A stretch of 50,065 nt of DNA from Rhizobiaceae bacterium MnEN-MB40S (GCA_024343425.1 BRLC01000007.1:1-50065), one strand, 5' to 3'. Shown: positions 1 to 8,323, numbered from the stretch's first letter. Notes: generated from the letters alone by a model not told the origin. Numbers and translations are program-made.

Positions 1-148
1 CTTTGTCGGCAGAAGCGGCTGTATCACAGACCACTCGAAATCCGTCAGATCGAAGCGTGCCATCAAGACCTCCATTCATTGAGGTCAGTGAATCAGAACT
101 CCCACTCAAAGGGAACCCTGTTTATGAGTATGTGACCTAGAGGGTGCA

Positions 149-1321
149 ATGCTCTCTAAGCCGCTCATCGTCACCGAGAATGTCGGTGCAAAGTATATGG
201 TTGGTGATGAAAATGGTATTGTAGTTCCGACAGGCGAGGTTGGTGCGCTGCGTGACGCCTTCATGCGAATAATGAATCTTGGTTCGGATGAACTGATAGC
301 AATGGGGAATGCTTCCCGTGTTAGGTATGACAAGCTTGCCAGCATGGGAACACATAGCCACCAGCTTGAAGCACTTTTTTCGAGGCGCATTGCGGCCGGA
401 CCGTTGAGTTCGGTTCCGGTCAAAAAGAGCTTCATTGAATTATCTAGTTCTGTTGTCTCGACATTACCCCGAGAGCTTATCGTTTCGTTGACGTCATTCC
501 CCCCACGTATGCAAACGATTTCATCGAGTATCAGATCTCTGAAAAATCAGACCAAAAAGCCAGATCGAATTTTACTGTGGCTATCAGCGGATCAATTCCC
601 TGAACGTGAGAAGCAACTTCCAACAGAATTGCTCGATTTCGTGGACCATCAATTCGAAATTCGATGGGTCGCAGACGACCTCGCTCCGCACAAGAAGTAT
701 TTTTATGTAATGCAGGAATTCCCGGATGCGCTTGTCATCACGGTAGATGACGATGTTGAGTACGATAGGCGGCTGGTCTCCACATTATACAGTGGACACT
801 TGGACCACCCGTACGCGGTCATTGCAGGTAGATCCAATCTCATCCGATTTAGACGAGATGGCACCCTTCGGGCCTATGATAATTGGGGATACGAACATCA
901 GTTTCTAAGAGAAGTTGAGACCTTCGCACTGCTACCAACCGGGATCGGAGGCGTGCTCTATCCGCCGGGCTCGATTCCAACAAGCGCGTTTAATGTAGGC
1001 ACTATTAAAAGCACCTGCCTACATGCCGATGACCTCTGGCTCAAGATCATGGCCACAGCCAATGGTTACCCGGTTTGGATGCCGGATACAAAGTTCAACT
1101 ACCACAATCTCGCCGGGTCCCAGGATGCGGCACTTTGGCGAGGAAATTCATTCCAGAATAAGAATGATCTGGCGTTGAAATCGATCCTTGAGTTTCTTGG
1201 AAAAAGATACGGGATTGCAGAGACTATTCTGCGCCGGATCTGGGGCGTGCGTTCTGACGGGACCTTCATCGGTCCCGGTGATGAAATTGACCGGTCGTCA
1301 CTACTGATTGAAGTGGATTAA
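149..1321 (+). CDS. Glycosyltransferase, GT4 C-terminal remnant fused to GT2/GT-A-like domain
   Basis: The product is 390 aa. Residues 1-65 match the C-terminal nucleotide-sugar-binding end of a GT4 glycosyltransferase (KPLIVTENVG, then NGIVVPTGEV). From about residue 107 a second, GT-A-like domain begins (LIVSLTSFPPR, then LKNQTKKPDRILLWLS) with a DxD-like metal/sugar-nucleotide motif, VDDDVEYD, at 199-206. The GT4 part lacks its Rossmann N-terminal half. Homology continues upstream of the ATG (Val-Cys-Asp-Leu-Glu-Gly-Ala) until a TGA at 125-127, so the GT4 half looks truncated by deletion or frameshift. The start is therefore nominal; an active protein could consist mainly of the GT-A domain. 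It probably transfers sugar to a surface polysaccharide. The next methyltransferase starts 3 bp after its stop, so they are likely co-transcribed. Acceptor and sugar are unknown. Confidence 0.7.
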   Translation: MLSKPLIVTENVGAKYMVGDENGIVVPTGEVGALRDAFMRIMNLGSDELIAMGNASRVRYDKLASMGTHSHQLEALFSRRIAAGPLSSVPVKKSFIELSSSVVSTLPRELIVSLTSFPPRMQTISSSIRSLKNQTKKPDRILLWLSADQFPEREKQLPTELLDFVDHQFEIRWVADDLAPHKKYFYVMQEFPDALVITVDDDVEYDRRLVSTLYSGHLDHPYAVIAGRSNLIRFRRDGTLRAYDNWGYEHQFLREVETFALLPTGIGGVLYPPGSIPTSAFNVGTIKSTCLHADDLWLKIMATANGYPVWMPDTKFNYHNLAGSQDAALWRGNSFQNKNDLALKSILEFLGKRYGIAETILRRIWGVRSDGTFIGPGDEIDRSSLLIEVD

Positions 1322-1324
1322 ACA

Positions 1325-2032
1325 ATGATGGATCTTTGGGATTTTTTGAATCCTTGCATACCAGCCGATCACAGCCGTCAAATGACAGCGCCAGCCGTCT
1401 TGGAGAGAACTGTGAAGAAAGGCTTGATACCTCCGTGTAGAACAATCCTAGACTTTGGTTGCGGTAATGGCCGATCGATTGATTTGTTTTCAAAGTTACT
1501 TCCCGATGCCGAATGGACTGGAGTTGACATTGAAAATTCGCCAGAAGTTGACAGTCGAACTCGCGATGACGGAAATTTCGTAACCTACGATGGTGAAAGC
1601 CTTCCTTTTCCTGATGCAAGTTTTGACCTGGTTTATTCGTACCAAGTTCTGGAACATGTACGTAGGCCAGAAACCGTATTGCATGAGATCGCTCGGTGCA
1701 TGACCACGGATGGGCTCTTTATCGGTCAAACTTCACAATTTGAACCTTATCACTCTTACAGTCTGTGGAATTTTACAATCTATGGGTTCAAGAAAATAAT
1801 GGAGGATGCTGGTTTTCGCCTGCATGAACTCAGGCCCGGCATTGATGGTTTCACGTTGATGCGTCGCACCTATGAAAATCGACCTCCCTACCTCAACAAA
1901 TATTTCAGCAAGGAGTCGCCGATCAATCAAGAGATTGAGCTCATAGAAGAAAAGAAATCTGTTAAGCAACAGAATTTTCGTAAGCTGTGGTTCTCTGGGC
2001 AATTTACCTGGGTTGCAACATTGTCTCTGTAA
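1325..2032 (+). CDS. Class I SAM-dependent methyltransferase
   Basis: The product is 235 aa. Motif I is ILDFGCGNGR (residues 41-50), the acidic end of beta 2 is in WTGVDIE, and the post-motif is DASFDLVYSYQVLEHV, the standard Methyltransf_11-type fold that binds S-adenosylmethionine. The C-terminal region (LWNFTIYGFKKIMEDAGF) resembles family members that modify sugars or lipids in polysaccharide clusters. It begins 3 bp after the glycosyltransferase stop with tandem ATG codons, and its ribosome site must lie inside the upstream gene. Its neighbours suggest methylation of a glycan or its precursor, but the substrate is inferred only from context. Confidence 0.8.
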   Translation: MMDLWDFLNPCIPADHSRQMTAPAVLERTVKKGLIPPCRTILDFGCGNGRSIDLFSKLLPDAEWTGVDIENSPEVDSRTRDDGNFVTYDGESLPFPDASFDLVYSYQVLEHVRRPETVLHEIARCMTTDGLFIGQTSQFEPYHSYSLWNFTIYGFKKIMEDAGFRLHELRPGIDGFTLMRRTYENRPPYLNKYFSKESPINQEIELIEEKKSVKQQNFRKLWFSGQFTWVATLSL

Positions 2033-2085
2033 ATAAAATGCTTGATTAATCAGGAATCGATCTTCCAGTCTCTTTCAATTGGAGT

Positions 2086-2745
2086 GTGAAATTGGATAAA
2101 CCAAACCTAGGCTTCTCGTCATCAAAATATTGGGAGGAGCGGTATCTACACGGAGGAAATTCGGGTTCGGGGTCTTATGGACGGTTGGCAAATTTCAAGG
2201 CCGACTTCTTGAATAACTTCTTTTCGGCAAATGGTGTAGACTCAGTTTTAGAGTTTGGGTGTGGGGATGGAAATCAATTAAAACTGATAAATCCAAAGCG
2301 GTACATAGGTATCGATATTTCATCTACGGCAATAGATAAATGTCGGCAAATATTCTCTGGCGTCGCCGCTTATAAATTTTACTCGACTACAGATATACAA
2401 ACGCTCCAAAAACAGGACCTGACACTATCTTTAGATGTTGTATTTCACCTGATTGAGGAAGATATATTCAATAGTTACATTATGTCGCTTTTTGAGTATA
2501 GTAAGCGATATGTTATTATATATTCTAGTAATTTTGATGGAAAATGGCCATCAATACATGTAAAACACCGTAAAGTATCACAATTTATTAGTAACAATGT
2601 ATATGGATGGAATTTAAGCTGCATAGTCCCAAATATTTATCCCTTTGAAAGTGATAATGTGGATGAGACTTCCTTTTGTGATTTTTTAATCTACTCAAAG
2701 ATCGGGTGTTCTTGCATAGTGTCCTGTCCAGCGGGTGAGCAATAA
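2086..2745 (+). CDS. Class I SAM-dependent methyltransferase, AT-rich
   Basis: The product is about 219 aa. The N-terminus SSKYWEERYLHGG is characteristic of a methyltransferase family common in O-antigen and capsule clusters. It is followed by motif I VLEFGCGDGN (54-63) and YIGIDIS (beta 2). The GTG start at 2086 lies only 1 bp from the GGAG at 2081-2084. A TTG at 2092 has better spacing (7 bp) and may be the true start, shortening the protein by two residues. The gene is visibly more AT-rich than those after 5500, suggesting recent acquisition. It probably decorates a glycan or lipid; the substrate is unknown. Confidence 0.75.
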   Translation: MKLDKPNLGFSSSKYWEERYLHGGNSGSGSYGRLANFKADFLNNFFSANGVDSVLEFGCGDGNQLKLINPKRYIGIDISSTAIDKCRQIFSGVAAYKFYSTTDIQTLQKQDLTLSLDVVFHLIEEDIFNSYIMSLFEYSKRYVIIYSSNFDGKWPSIHVKHRKVSQFISNNVYGWNLSCIVPNIYPFESDNVDETSFCDFLIYSKIGCSCIVSCPAGEQ

Positions 2746-2753
2746 GCACTAAT

Positions 2754-2876
2754 GTGGTAACGCCGTTAGATCCTATCTGTATTTATCATGATGCAGACCT
2801 TGGTGAATGTGCCAACGCGGTTTCAACACAATTCAATTTACGGCAAATAAAGAAAGCTAACGAGATATATTGCTGA
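2754..2876 (+). other. Short coding-like stretch, possible gene remnant
   Basis: A 40-codon frame opens with GTG 8 bp after the methyltransferase stop and reads VVTPLDPICIYHDADLGECA, then a Lys-rich stretch, ending at TGA 2874-2876. A frame shift near 2860 would continue it for about 20 more codons. No good ribosome site is visible and I recognise no family. It may be the debris of a decayed glycosyltransferase-cluster gene, or simply chance. The rest of 2877-2987 is AT-rich spacer. Confidence 0.15.
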
Positions 2877-2987
2877 GATAAGTAATGTATCTTGGTCGGT
2901 TGCAAAGCGGGTGAAAAGTCCATAGATCTGTGCTGCAATCATAGCAATTCTTGAAACATAATAATTTTATTGCCGTGGAATGAAGAG

Positions 2988-3965
2988 ATGCCAGCGGTTT
3001 CAATAATTGCCACGTTTCACAATGAGGCGGACTACCTAGAGCAAAATTTGTCTTCACTGCTCAATCAGACGTTAGAAGACATTGAAATAATATGCGTAGA
3101 GGATTCTTCTACCGATGGTACCCCGGCTTTACTAGACAGATTCAGCGCGCAAGATTCTCGAATTAAATTGTTCAAAAGCAAGGCGCGCAACTGCTCCCGA
3201 TCGAGAAATCTCGGCCTCAAGCAGGCACGTGGTGAATATATCGCGTTCGTGGATGGTGATGATCATGTGGATCCGGAATTCTATGAATGTCTTTACATAG
3301 CCGCTAAATCCTCTTGGCCGGGCGGAGCGGATGGGGCTCGGGCGGGATACACAAGTTTTCAGGATGACAGAGAGCACGATGATCGCTTCTGCAAGTTGAT
3401 AGATCAACGCGTGAATGAGGGTTGTTTGCTTAACTCTTGGGATAACAGCAATGTCGTGTGGAACGCTATTTATCGTAGGGAAACGCTCATAGTTAGAGAC
3501 TGCTATTACTTTCTAGATGACCCGAAAACAGCAGAAGATCTTTTCTGGACACTCCGTGCAATGCACCGCTTACGCACAATGGTTCCGGTATCCAAAATCC
3601 GTTATCGGCATCGGATAGGAAAGCCGGGGCAACTTTCTACCGTTACACTCCAAAACACGTTGAATGTATTGAAGGCAAACAGCCAGGGGCTGGATTATGT
3701 GAATTCGGCAAGATGGCAAAATGTAGACGAATACTTTCATCAATTTGAGCGTATTCTATGGCGCTATTGGTTGTTGGAACGAAGGCTGCGTGGATATGTA
3801 GACGAAGGCGATAAATTATTAACTGAGACACGAACAACTATGCAATTCGCGTATGAATCCTGCAGGTACCCGTCAATGATCGAGCGAATTGGTCGTCATA
3901 GCTGGTGGTCAGATCTGACAAAAATCATTACTGTCGAGAAAGGCACAAAGTCTCAGATAGATTGA
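2988..3965 (+). CDS. Glycosyltransferase family 2
   Basis: The product is 325 aa from the ATG at 2988. This start is preferred over the in-frame TTG at 2970 because GAAGAG precedes it and MPAVSIIATFHNE is the normal GT2 beginning. The GT-A fold shows SIIATFHNEADYLEQNLSSL, then IICVEDSSTDGTP (nucleotide-sugar binding), and ARGEYIAFVDGDDHVD with the DxD-type DGDD at 89-92. The C-terminal 170 residues are less conserved, with basic and aromatic stretches. It would transfer a sugar from a nucleotide donor onto a growing polysaccharide at the cytoplasmic membrane face. It ends 83 bp from the convergent sulfotransferase. Donor and linkage cannot be read from sequence. Confidence 0.85.
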   Translation: MPAVSIIATFHNEADYLEQNLSSLLNQTLEDIEIICVEDSSTDGTPALLDRFSAQDSRIKLFKSKARNCSRSRNLGLKQARGEYIAFVDGDDHVDPEFYECLYIAAKSSWPGGADGARAGYTSFQDDREHDDRFCKLIDQRVNEGCLLNSWDNSNVVWNAIYRRETLIVRDCYYFLDDPKTAEDLFWTLRAMHRLRTMVPVSKIRYRHRIGKPGQLSTVTLQNTLNVLKANSQGLDYVNSARWQNVDEYFHQFERILWRYWLLERRLRGYVDEGDKLLTETRTTMQFAYESCRYPSMIERIGRHSWWSDLTKIITVEKGTKSQID

Positions 3966-4048
3966 AATAGATTATGTTTTTGACCGCTCCGTCAATTTGT
4001 CAACGTTGAAAATACGTGTGTTAGTTGTGGCGCCCACTCAAAACGAAA

Positions 4049-4909
4049 TCACGCCAATGAAACGAAGTCAGACTTCCAGCGTGATAGATCACATATTTCT
4101 AAACTATTGAGGCGCTCCACATCCTCAACGAAAATGGTTTGCAAATATTCAATTTCCTCTGGAGAAACGATTATATCTCCTGGTTGCAGCGGTGATTTGG
4201 GTGATTGCTTTGAGAAAACTTCACTGACCAGGACGCCGTTTTCTGTACGCTGGTATTTGGCAAATAGCTGCATCGGCTTGTCATCTTTTACATTATTGAG
4301 ATTTGGCACACCGAGAAATTCGAATATCGACTTATAGAATGCGTCCTTGTTGATCCGGACATCCTCAAAGCAATAAAAACGGAATCTGTCTTTTGGAAAA
4401 ACATCCAGCCAGCGGCTGATATGCGCGTGATATTGACCCATGTGTGCAATACCAAAGCGTTGAAATTTCGCAAGGTTCTGGATTTCTTCAACGAATCTGC
4501 CTTTTGATGCGTGGTGAACGTAGGCGGATATGGCTCTGTCCACGGGATTTCTCAACATCACGATCAGTTTCAGTTCCTCACCCAAAAGCGCCAATATTCT
4601 CTCTGGTGTCCGTGACCGAAATGGATTGAATTCGAAGCGAAGGTTTTTTGGCGGTGGTGCGACCCAGAGATATCCGGGCGTTACCTCGCCGCGCAAACGT
4701 TCTGGCTGGTCATTGGGAAACTGTTCCAAATACCAACTCGCGCCGTGCGAATAATTTGCTTCATTGTCGAAAAAATGAGTTTCCTTATTGCGAGGTAGCG
4801 ACAAATCGGGATGCTGTTGGAGGACGCTATGCAGCCATGTTGTGCCACATTTTTGAGCCCCTATTCCTAAGAAAGTCGGATGGTGCGCTAGGCGGTTAGA
4901 GGTGGTCAT
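4049..4909 (-). CDS. Sulfotransferase (PAPS-dependent)
   Basis: The product is 286 aa. The 5'-phosphosulfate-binding loop is GAQKCGTTWL (residues 17-26) and the 3'-phosphate-binding motif is LRNPVDRAISAY (119-130, with Arg120 and Ser128). Both are diagnostic of the Sulfotransfer_1 family, which moves sulfate from PAPS to a hydroxyl. The NKETHFFD segment (41-48) is typical of bacterial and heparan-type members. Length is normal for the family. Lying beside glycosyltransferases and methyltransferases on the opposite strand, it most likely sulfates a surface glycan, as in rhizobial sulfated polysaccharides; the acceptor is inference. Confidence 0.85.
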   Translation of the reverse strand: MTTSNRLAHHPTFLGIGAQKCGTTWLHSVLQQHPDLSLPRNKETHFFDNEANYSHGASWYLEQFPNDQPERLRGEVTPGYLWVAPPPKNLRFEFNPFRSRTPERILALLGEELKLIVMLRNPVDRAISAYVHHASKGRFVEEIQNLAKFQRFGIAHMGQYHAHISRWLDVFPKDRFRFYCFEDVRINKDAFYKSIFEFLGVPNLNNVKDDKPMQLFAKYQRTENGVLVSEVFSKQSPKSPLQPGDIIVSPEEIEYLQTIFVEDVERLNSLEICDLSRWKSDFVSLA

Positions 4910-5546
4910 GCAATTATTCCGAGTAACGTATAATTAAATAGCTCGCATATCTCAGCGCACTCATCTAATGTCAACAGACAACATCGCTGAATCAACTTTA
5001 AATTGAATATCTATTGTTTATTACGGCTGGGCTTGCTGGTCAACGACGCGATGTAAGCCGCGGATGGCATGGTCTGCTTCAATGCCGTTAAAAAAACAGC
5101 CCTTTTGACCCGAAGATTTCGACTAAAATGGAGAGGTTAGATAAAATAATTACAACAATTCAATCCCACCTGACTTGTTGCATATTCTGAATAATTTTTT
5201 CGAATTAAAACGAAAAAAATAGAAATATTATTAAACAACATCAGAAGGTTTTATAAAAACATATATTTAAGCTCATCTATATAAATCTGTACTTGTGTGA
5301 TGTTATTATAAAATTAATAAATCACAAAAACAGACATTCAATTTAGAGTTTTCAAATCAAGATTCCAATTATCATGATCGAGTTGCCAAAAGCATTTGGA
5401 ATTCGAAAATTCACGGTCTGATACCACAACAAAATACTGCCCTCTATCCAGACCAATGCTCTGGCGAGATTACTATCCTCAGTTCCGATAAACGGCCGTG
5501 GTCGCCGCCCGTCGCAGAGTTGCGGCAGGCGGCGGTATATCGGGTG
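4910..5546. other. AT-rich intergenic stretch and composition boundary
   Basis: This stretch of about 640 bp holds no convincing gene. From about 5130 to 5440 it is strongly AT-rich with many short A and T runs. From about 5450 it switches abruptly to the GC-rich composition of the catabolic island. The part next to 4909 should contain the sulfotransferase promoter, but I see no clear -35/-10 pair. No tRNA, insertion-sequence ends or direct repeats were recognised. Confidence 0.6.
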
Positions 5547-5996
5547 TCAGGCGGACAGACTGACTGGCGGCTCGTTTCGGTCCTTCCAGTCGCTGCGCAT
5601 CCTGTCCATGCCGGCGATCAGAGCCTTGGTCACTTCGTCCCTGTGTTGCGTGTCTTCCGTATGAAGCCACACGACGCCAGGGCCTTTTCCCTGCCGGTTA
5701 AGCGACAGCGCGAAACCGACGGGCTCATCGGCGTAGGTCGCCAAGATAATGAAACCTGTGTCCGGGCCGCCGCCGCCGTGGTTCAGCAGCGAGAGTGTCC
5801 GGCCGATGCGGTTTGGATCCAGGGGGCCGGAATATTGGCGGCTCGCCCGCCTCATCAGGCGAGTGACTTGCATGAAATCGCCGAGGGTTTCAGCTCGCCT
5901 GGTCTGCAGCGGATTTTCTTCTGCAGGAAATGCAAGGTGCAATGGATAAGCTGTCGAATCTGACATCTGGTTCTTGTTGTAGGTTTGATAAGTCAT
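5547..5996 (-). CDS. Putative GNAT-like acetyltransferase domain protein
   Basis: The product is 149 aa from the ATG at 5996, chosen because GGAG (6004-6007 on the complement) sits 7 bp upstream. The segment GFIILATYADEPVGFALSLNRQ resembles the beta strands before the acetyl-CoA loop of GNAT N-acetyltransferases, and GPGVVWLHTEDTQHRDEVTKALIAGM is where the V/Q/RxxGxG/A loop would be, but a canonical acetyl-CoA loop is not obvious. The N-terminal part carries a basic helix (TRLMRRASRQ). It is transcribed away from the M24 hydrolase with a shared 370 bp upstream region. GNAT membership is weak; treat it as a hypothetical protein if profile searches fail. Confidence 0.5.
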   Translation of the reverse strand: MTYQTYNKNQMSDSTAYPLHLAFPAEENPLQTRRAETLGDFMQVTRLMRRASRQYSGPLDPNRIGRTLSLLNHGGGGPDTGFIILATYADEPVGFALSLNRQGKGPGVVWLHTEDTQHRDEVTKALIAGMDRMRSDWKDRNEPPVSLSA

Positions 5997-6366
5997 CTTC
6001 TGTCTCCTTATTCCAGGGATCAGCCCGCATGACGCCGGTTGCCCGGCGACGCCTGATCCTCCAGACACCCGATGCGTCGCCTGGGCGGCGTCATCGACCG
6101 AAACACTCTCCTCGAGAAGTTTGGTGTATCGGCTTGTCTTTTTCTAATGTCGGTTGCCGACGGGGATATTCAAATTAATTCGGTGTAAGGTAGCGCAGTG
6201 CCCTGGCATATGGGGTTCAGGCCAATTGCGGTCGGACCCGAACAGGTGCGCAGTCATGAGGTACGTACTGCTCCGCTGCAAATCCGATGGTTGAGGCGGC
6301 GCACCAAAACCTGCTAAGGCTATTGTTCCGAATATAGTTATAACGTACCTTTAATCGGAACATTGG
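5997..6366. promoter_or_regulatory. Divergent upstream region of GNAT-like gene and M24 hydrolase
   Basis: This 370 bp non-coding stretch separates divergent genes, so it should hold both promoters. The part next to 6366 is AT-richer and contains an inverted repeat, described separately at 6324-6362. Elsewhere I see no clear structure; the GC-rich first 200 bp carry no recognisable gene. Confidence 0.4.
6324..6362. promoter_or_regulatory. Candidate operator, inverted repeat TGTTCCGA-N23-TCGGAACA
   Basis: Perfect 8-bp arms lie at 6324-6331 and 6355-6362, 31 bp start to start (about three helical turns), ending 4 bp before the M24 start codon. The AT-rich spacer (with GTTATAAC) could hold the -10 region. 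A 14-base copy of the left arm and flank, ATTGTTCCGAATAT, recurs at 25590-25603 upstream of the DctP gene. The neighbouring IclR regulator is the natural candidate to bind it; that is inference. Confidence 0.45.
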
Positions 6367-7542
6367 ATGGCAAAACTTGATATGACTGCAGAGACCTTGG
6401 CGGCGGCGTGCAGGGGCCGTGCGTTCTCGTTTACAGACGCGGATGCGATTGTTACCGATAATCCGGATCACATCGGCTATCTTTGCGGCTACCGATCCAT
6501 TCTCCATGACATGGCGCCTTACCGGCAGTTGCTGGTCGCAACACGAAGCCGGTGCGTGCTGGTGACCGGCGCCAGTGACGCAGGCGCGGCGCGTGAGGCC
6601 GTTGGAGCGTCCTGTCCGATTTGGCGATACGGGACATTCTTCGTCTATGGCGACGAGGAGGAAAACAGCATCGCGACGCACCCTGCCAACGCGGATTATG
6701 AGGACGCTGTCCTGGCTGCCCTTCAATCCGAGCTGTCAGGCAAAGGGGCGATACTGCTTGATCTCGAGCGCGCGGATACGAAGGCCATTGTCACCCGTGC
6801 ATTGCCAAATTGGCGATTCTCGCCCGCGGCGAGCGTTCTCGCCAGATCGCGCGCGGTGAAATTGTCCGGCGAGTTGGATCGTCTTCGTCATGCCTCGCGG
6901 GCGACGGACGCCGCCATCGCGTCGGCAGGCAAGATGATACGTCCAGGGGTAACGGAACTGGAATTAGCCGCCGAGATTTCGCGCTTGATGGTTTCGGAAG
7001 GCGGCGTTCCGCGGTTCGTTGTGGTTACGTCCGGGGAGCGGAGTTCGCTCGTGGATGCTTTTGCGACCGAGCGCCGGATAGAGCAGGGCGATATCGTGCG
7101 CATTGACGTAGGCGGGCGGTTTTCCGGGTATCATTCAGACATGGCGCGCAGCTTCTGCTGCGGTGAGCCGGAGCCTTTGGCTGAGCAGCGGTACGATGCG
7201 TTGCTGGACGGCGAGCAAACGGAACTCAACCTGATCAGGCCCGGCGCTTTGGCGCATGACATATTCGAAGCGGCTGTCGCCGCCGTACGAAAAGGCGGGA
7301 TACCAGACTATCGGCGCAACCACTGCGGCCACGGCATAGGCATTGCTTCTCACGAATTTCCCTATATCGCACACGGCAATGAGACGGAACTGGAGGCGGG
7401 AATGGTGCTTTGTCTGGAGACGCCTTACTACGAAAGGGGGTGGGGCGGCATGATGGTCGAGGACACCGTCATCGTGACGCATGACGGGTATGAGCGCATT
7501 ACGCCCTCTTTGCGCGCATTGCGGCAAGTCGCGCCGGTTTGA
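6367..7542 (+). CDS. M24 family metallopeptidase/amidohydrolase (Xaa-Pro aminopeptidase-like)
   Basis: The product is 391 aa. The pita-bread catalytic domain has all five dinuclear-metal ligands: Asp247 (RIDVGGRF), Asp258 (HSDMARSF), His322 (HCGHGIGI), Glu351 (CLETPYY) and Glu365 (VEDTVIV). The N-terminal 160 residues form the creatinase/prolidase-type accessory domain. The family includes prolidases and also amidinohydrolases and ring-opening hydrolases such as creatinase and ectoine hydrolase, so in this catabolic setting a small-molecule C-N hydrolase is as likely as a peptidase. An IclR regulator follows 28 bp later on the same strand, and a candidate operator lies just before the start codon. 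Confidence 0.85.
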   Translation: MAKLDMTAETLAAACRGRAFSFTDADAIVTDNPDHIGYLCGYRSILHDMAPYRQLLVATRSRCVLVTGASDAGAAREAVGASCPIWRYGTFFVYGDEEENSIATHPANADYEDAVLAALQSELSGKGAILLDLERADTKAIVTRALPNWRFSPAASVLARSRAVKLSGELDRLRHASRATDAAIASAGKMIRPGVTELELAAEISRLMVSEGGVPRFVVVTSGERSSLVDAFATERRIEQGDIVRIDVGGRFSGYHSDMARSFCCGEPEPLAEQRYDALLDGEQTELNLIRPGALAHDIFEAAVAAVRKGGIPDYRRNHCGHGIGIASHEFPYIAHGNETELEAGMVLCLETPYYERGWGGMMVEDTVIVTHDGYERITPSLRALRQVAPV

Positions 7543-7570
7543 AGGTTGCGCGGATGCAGGAAGATCGCAC

Positions 7571-8323
7571 ATGACAAAGAACCAGTCTCTGGAACGTGGG
7601 CTTGAGCTTCTGGAACTCGTCCAGAAATCGGACAAGCCGCTTGGCACGCGCGATATGGCCCGCAAGTTGGGTGTCAGCCCTGCCGCTGTTCAGCGTCTCG
7701 TCAATACGCTCAATGAAAGAAACTATCTTGCCCGTGATCCGGAAACGCGTCGGTATCGCGTCGGCTACCAGGCTATCTTGTTCGGCAATGCGATCGCGCG
7801 CAGTGACGCGCTGCTGGTCGAAGGGCGCAGGGAACTTGAGGAGGTGACGCGAAAACTCCGCGTGGATTCATACATGGCCACGCTACAGGGAAATAATGCG
7901 TTCTACCTTTTGTGCGTTACGGGAGAGGCGCTTGTCTCGGTGCGGTGCGAGCCTGGCGACACGATACCGCTCCACTCCACAGCGATCGGAAAGTGCATTC
8001 TGGCCAGCCTGCCTGATTCTGAGATACTCGAGATACTCGGTCCGGGACCCTATCCGGCGATCACCGGCAGCACTTTGACGACGCCGGAGGCATTTCTTGC
8101 CGAAGTCGAAGCGACGCGCGAACGCGGCTACGCCATTGTCGAAAACGAAAACATCGAAGGCATCACATCGGTCGGCGCATTGCTGGATCTGCCGAATGCG
8201 CCGTCGAAAACTGCGATCAGCATATCCTTCTCGCCATATTTCTCGAAAGACATCGACACGGAGGAGGCGGCTGCAGTGATCCAGGCCGCCGCAAGAAGAA
8301 TAAGTCGCAGCGTTGCCATTTAA
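7571..8323 (+). CDS. IclR family transcriptional regulator
   Basis: The product is 250 aa from the ATG at 7571, with AGGAAG 5-10 bp upstream. Residues 1-65 form the winged helix-turn-helix (LERGLELLELVQKSDKPLGTRDMARKLGVSPAAVQRLVNTL). The rest is the IclR effector-binding domain, including the hallmark HSTAIGKCILASLP. IclR proteins sense small carboxylic acids or aromatics and usually control adjacent catabolic genes. It sits directly after the M24 hydrolase, probably in the same transcript, so it may control its own expression through the inverted repeat at 6324-6362 and possibly the DctPQM operon. The effector is unknown. Confidence 0.9.
   Translation: MTKNQSLERGLELLELVQKSDKPLGTRDMARKLGVSPAAVQRLVNTLNERNYLARDPETRRYRVGYQAILFGNAIARSDALLVEGRRELEEVTRKLRVDSYMATLQGNNAFYLLCVTGEALVSVRCEPGDTIPLHSTAIGKCILASLPDSEILEILGPGPYPAITGSTLTTPEAFLAEVEATRERGYAIVENENIEGITSVGALLDLPNAPSKTAISISFSPYFSKDIDTEEAAAVIQAAARRISRSVAI

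Noticed and set aside
3..140. Possible 3' end of an upstream gene in the frame ending TAG 138-140
   Set aside because: The short translation (ending in PVYEYVT) matches nothing I recognise, and too little sequence is present to support it.
6367..7542. 2,5-dihydroxypyridine dioxygenase (NicX-type)
   Set aside because: NicX-type enzymes belong to the M29-like fold. This protein has the five M24 ligands and the creatinase/prolidase architecture.
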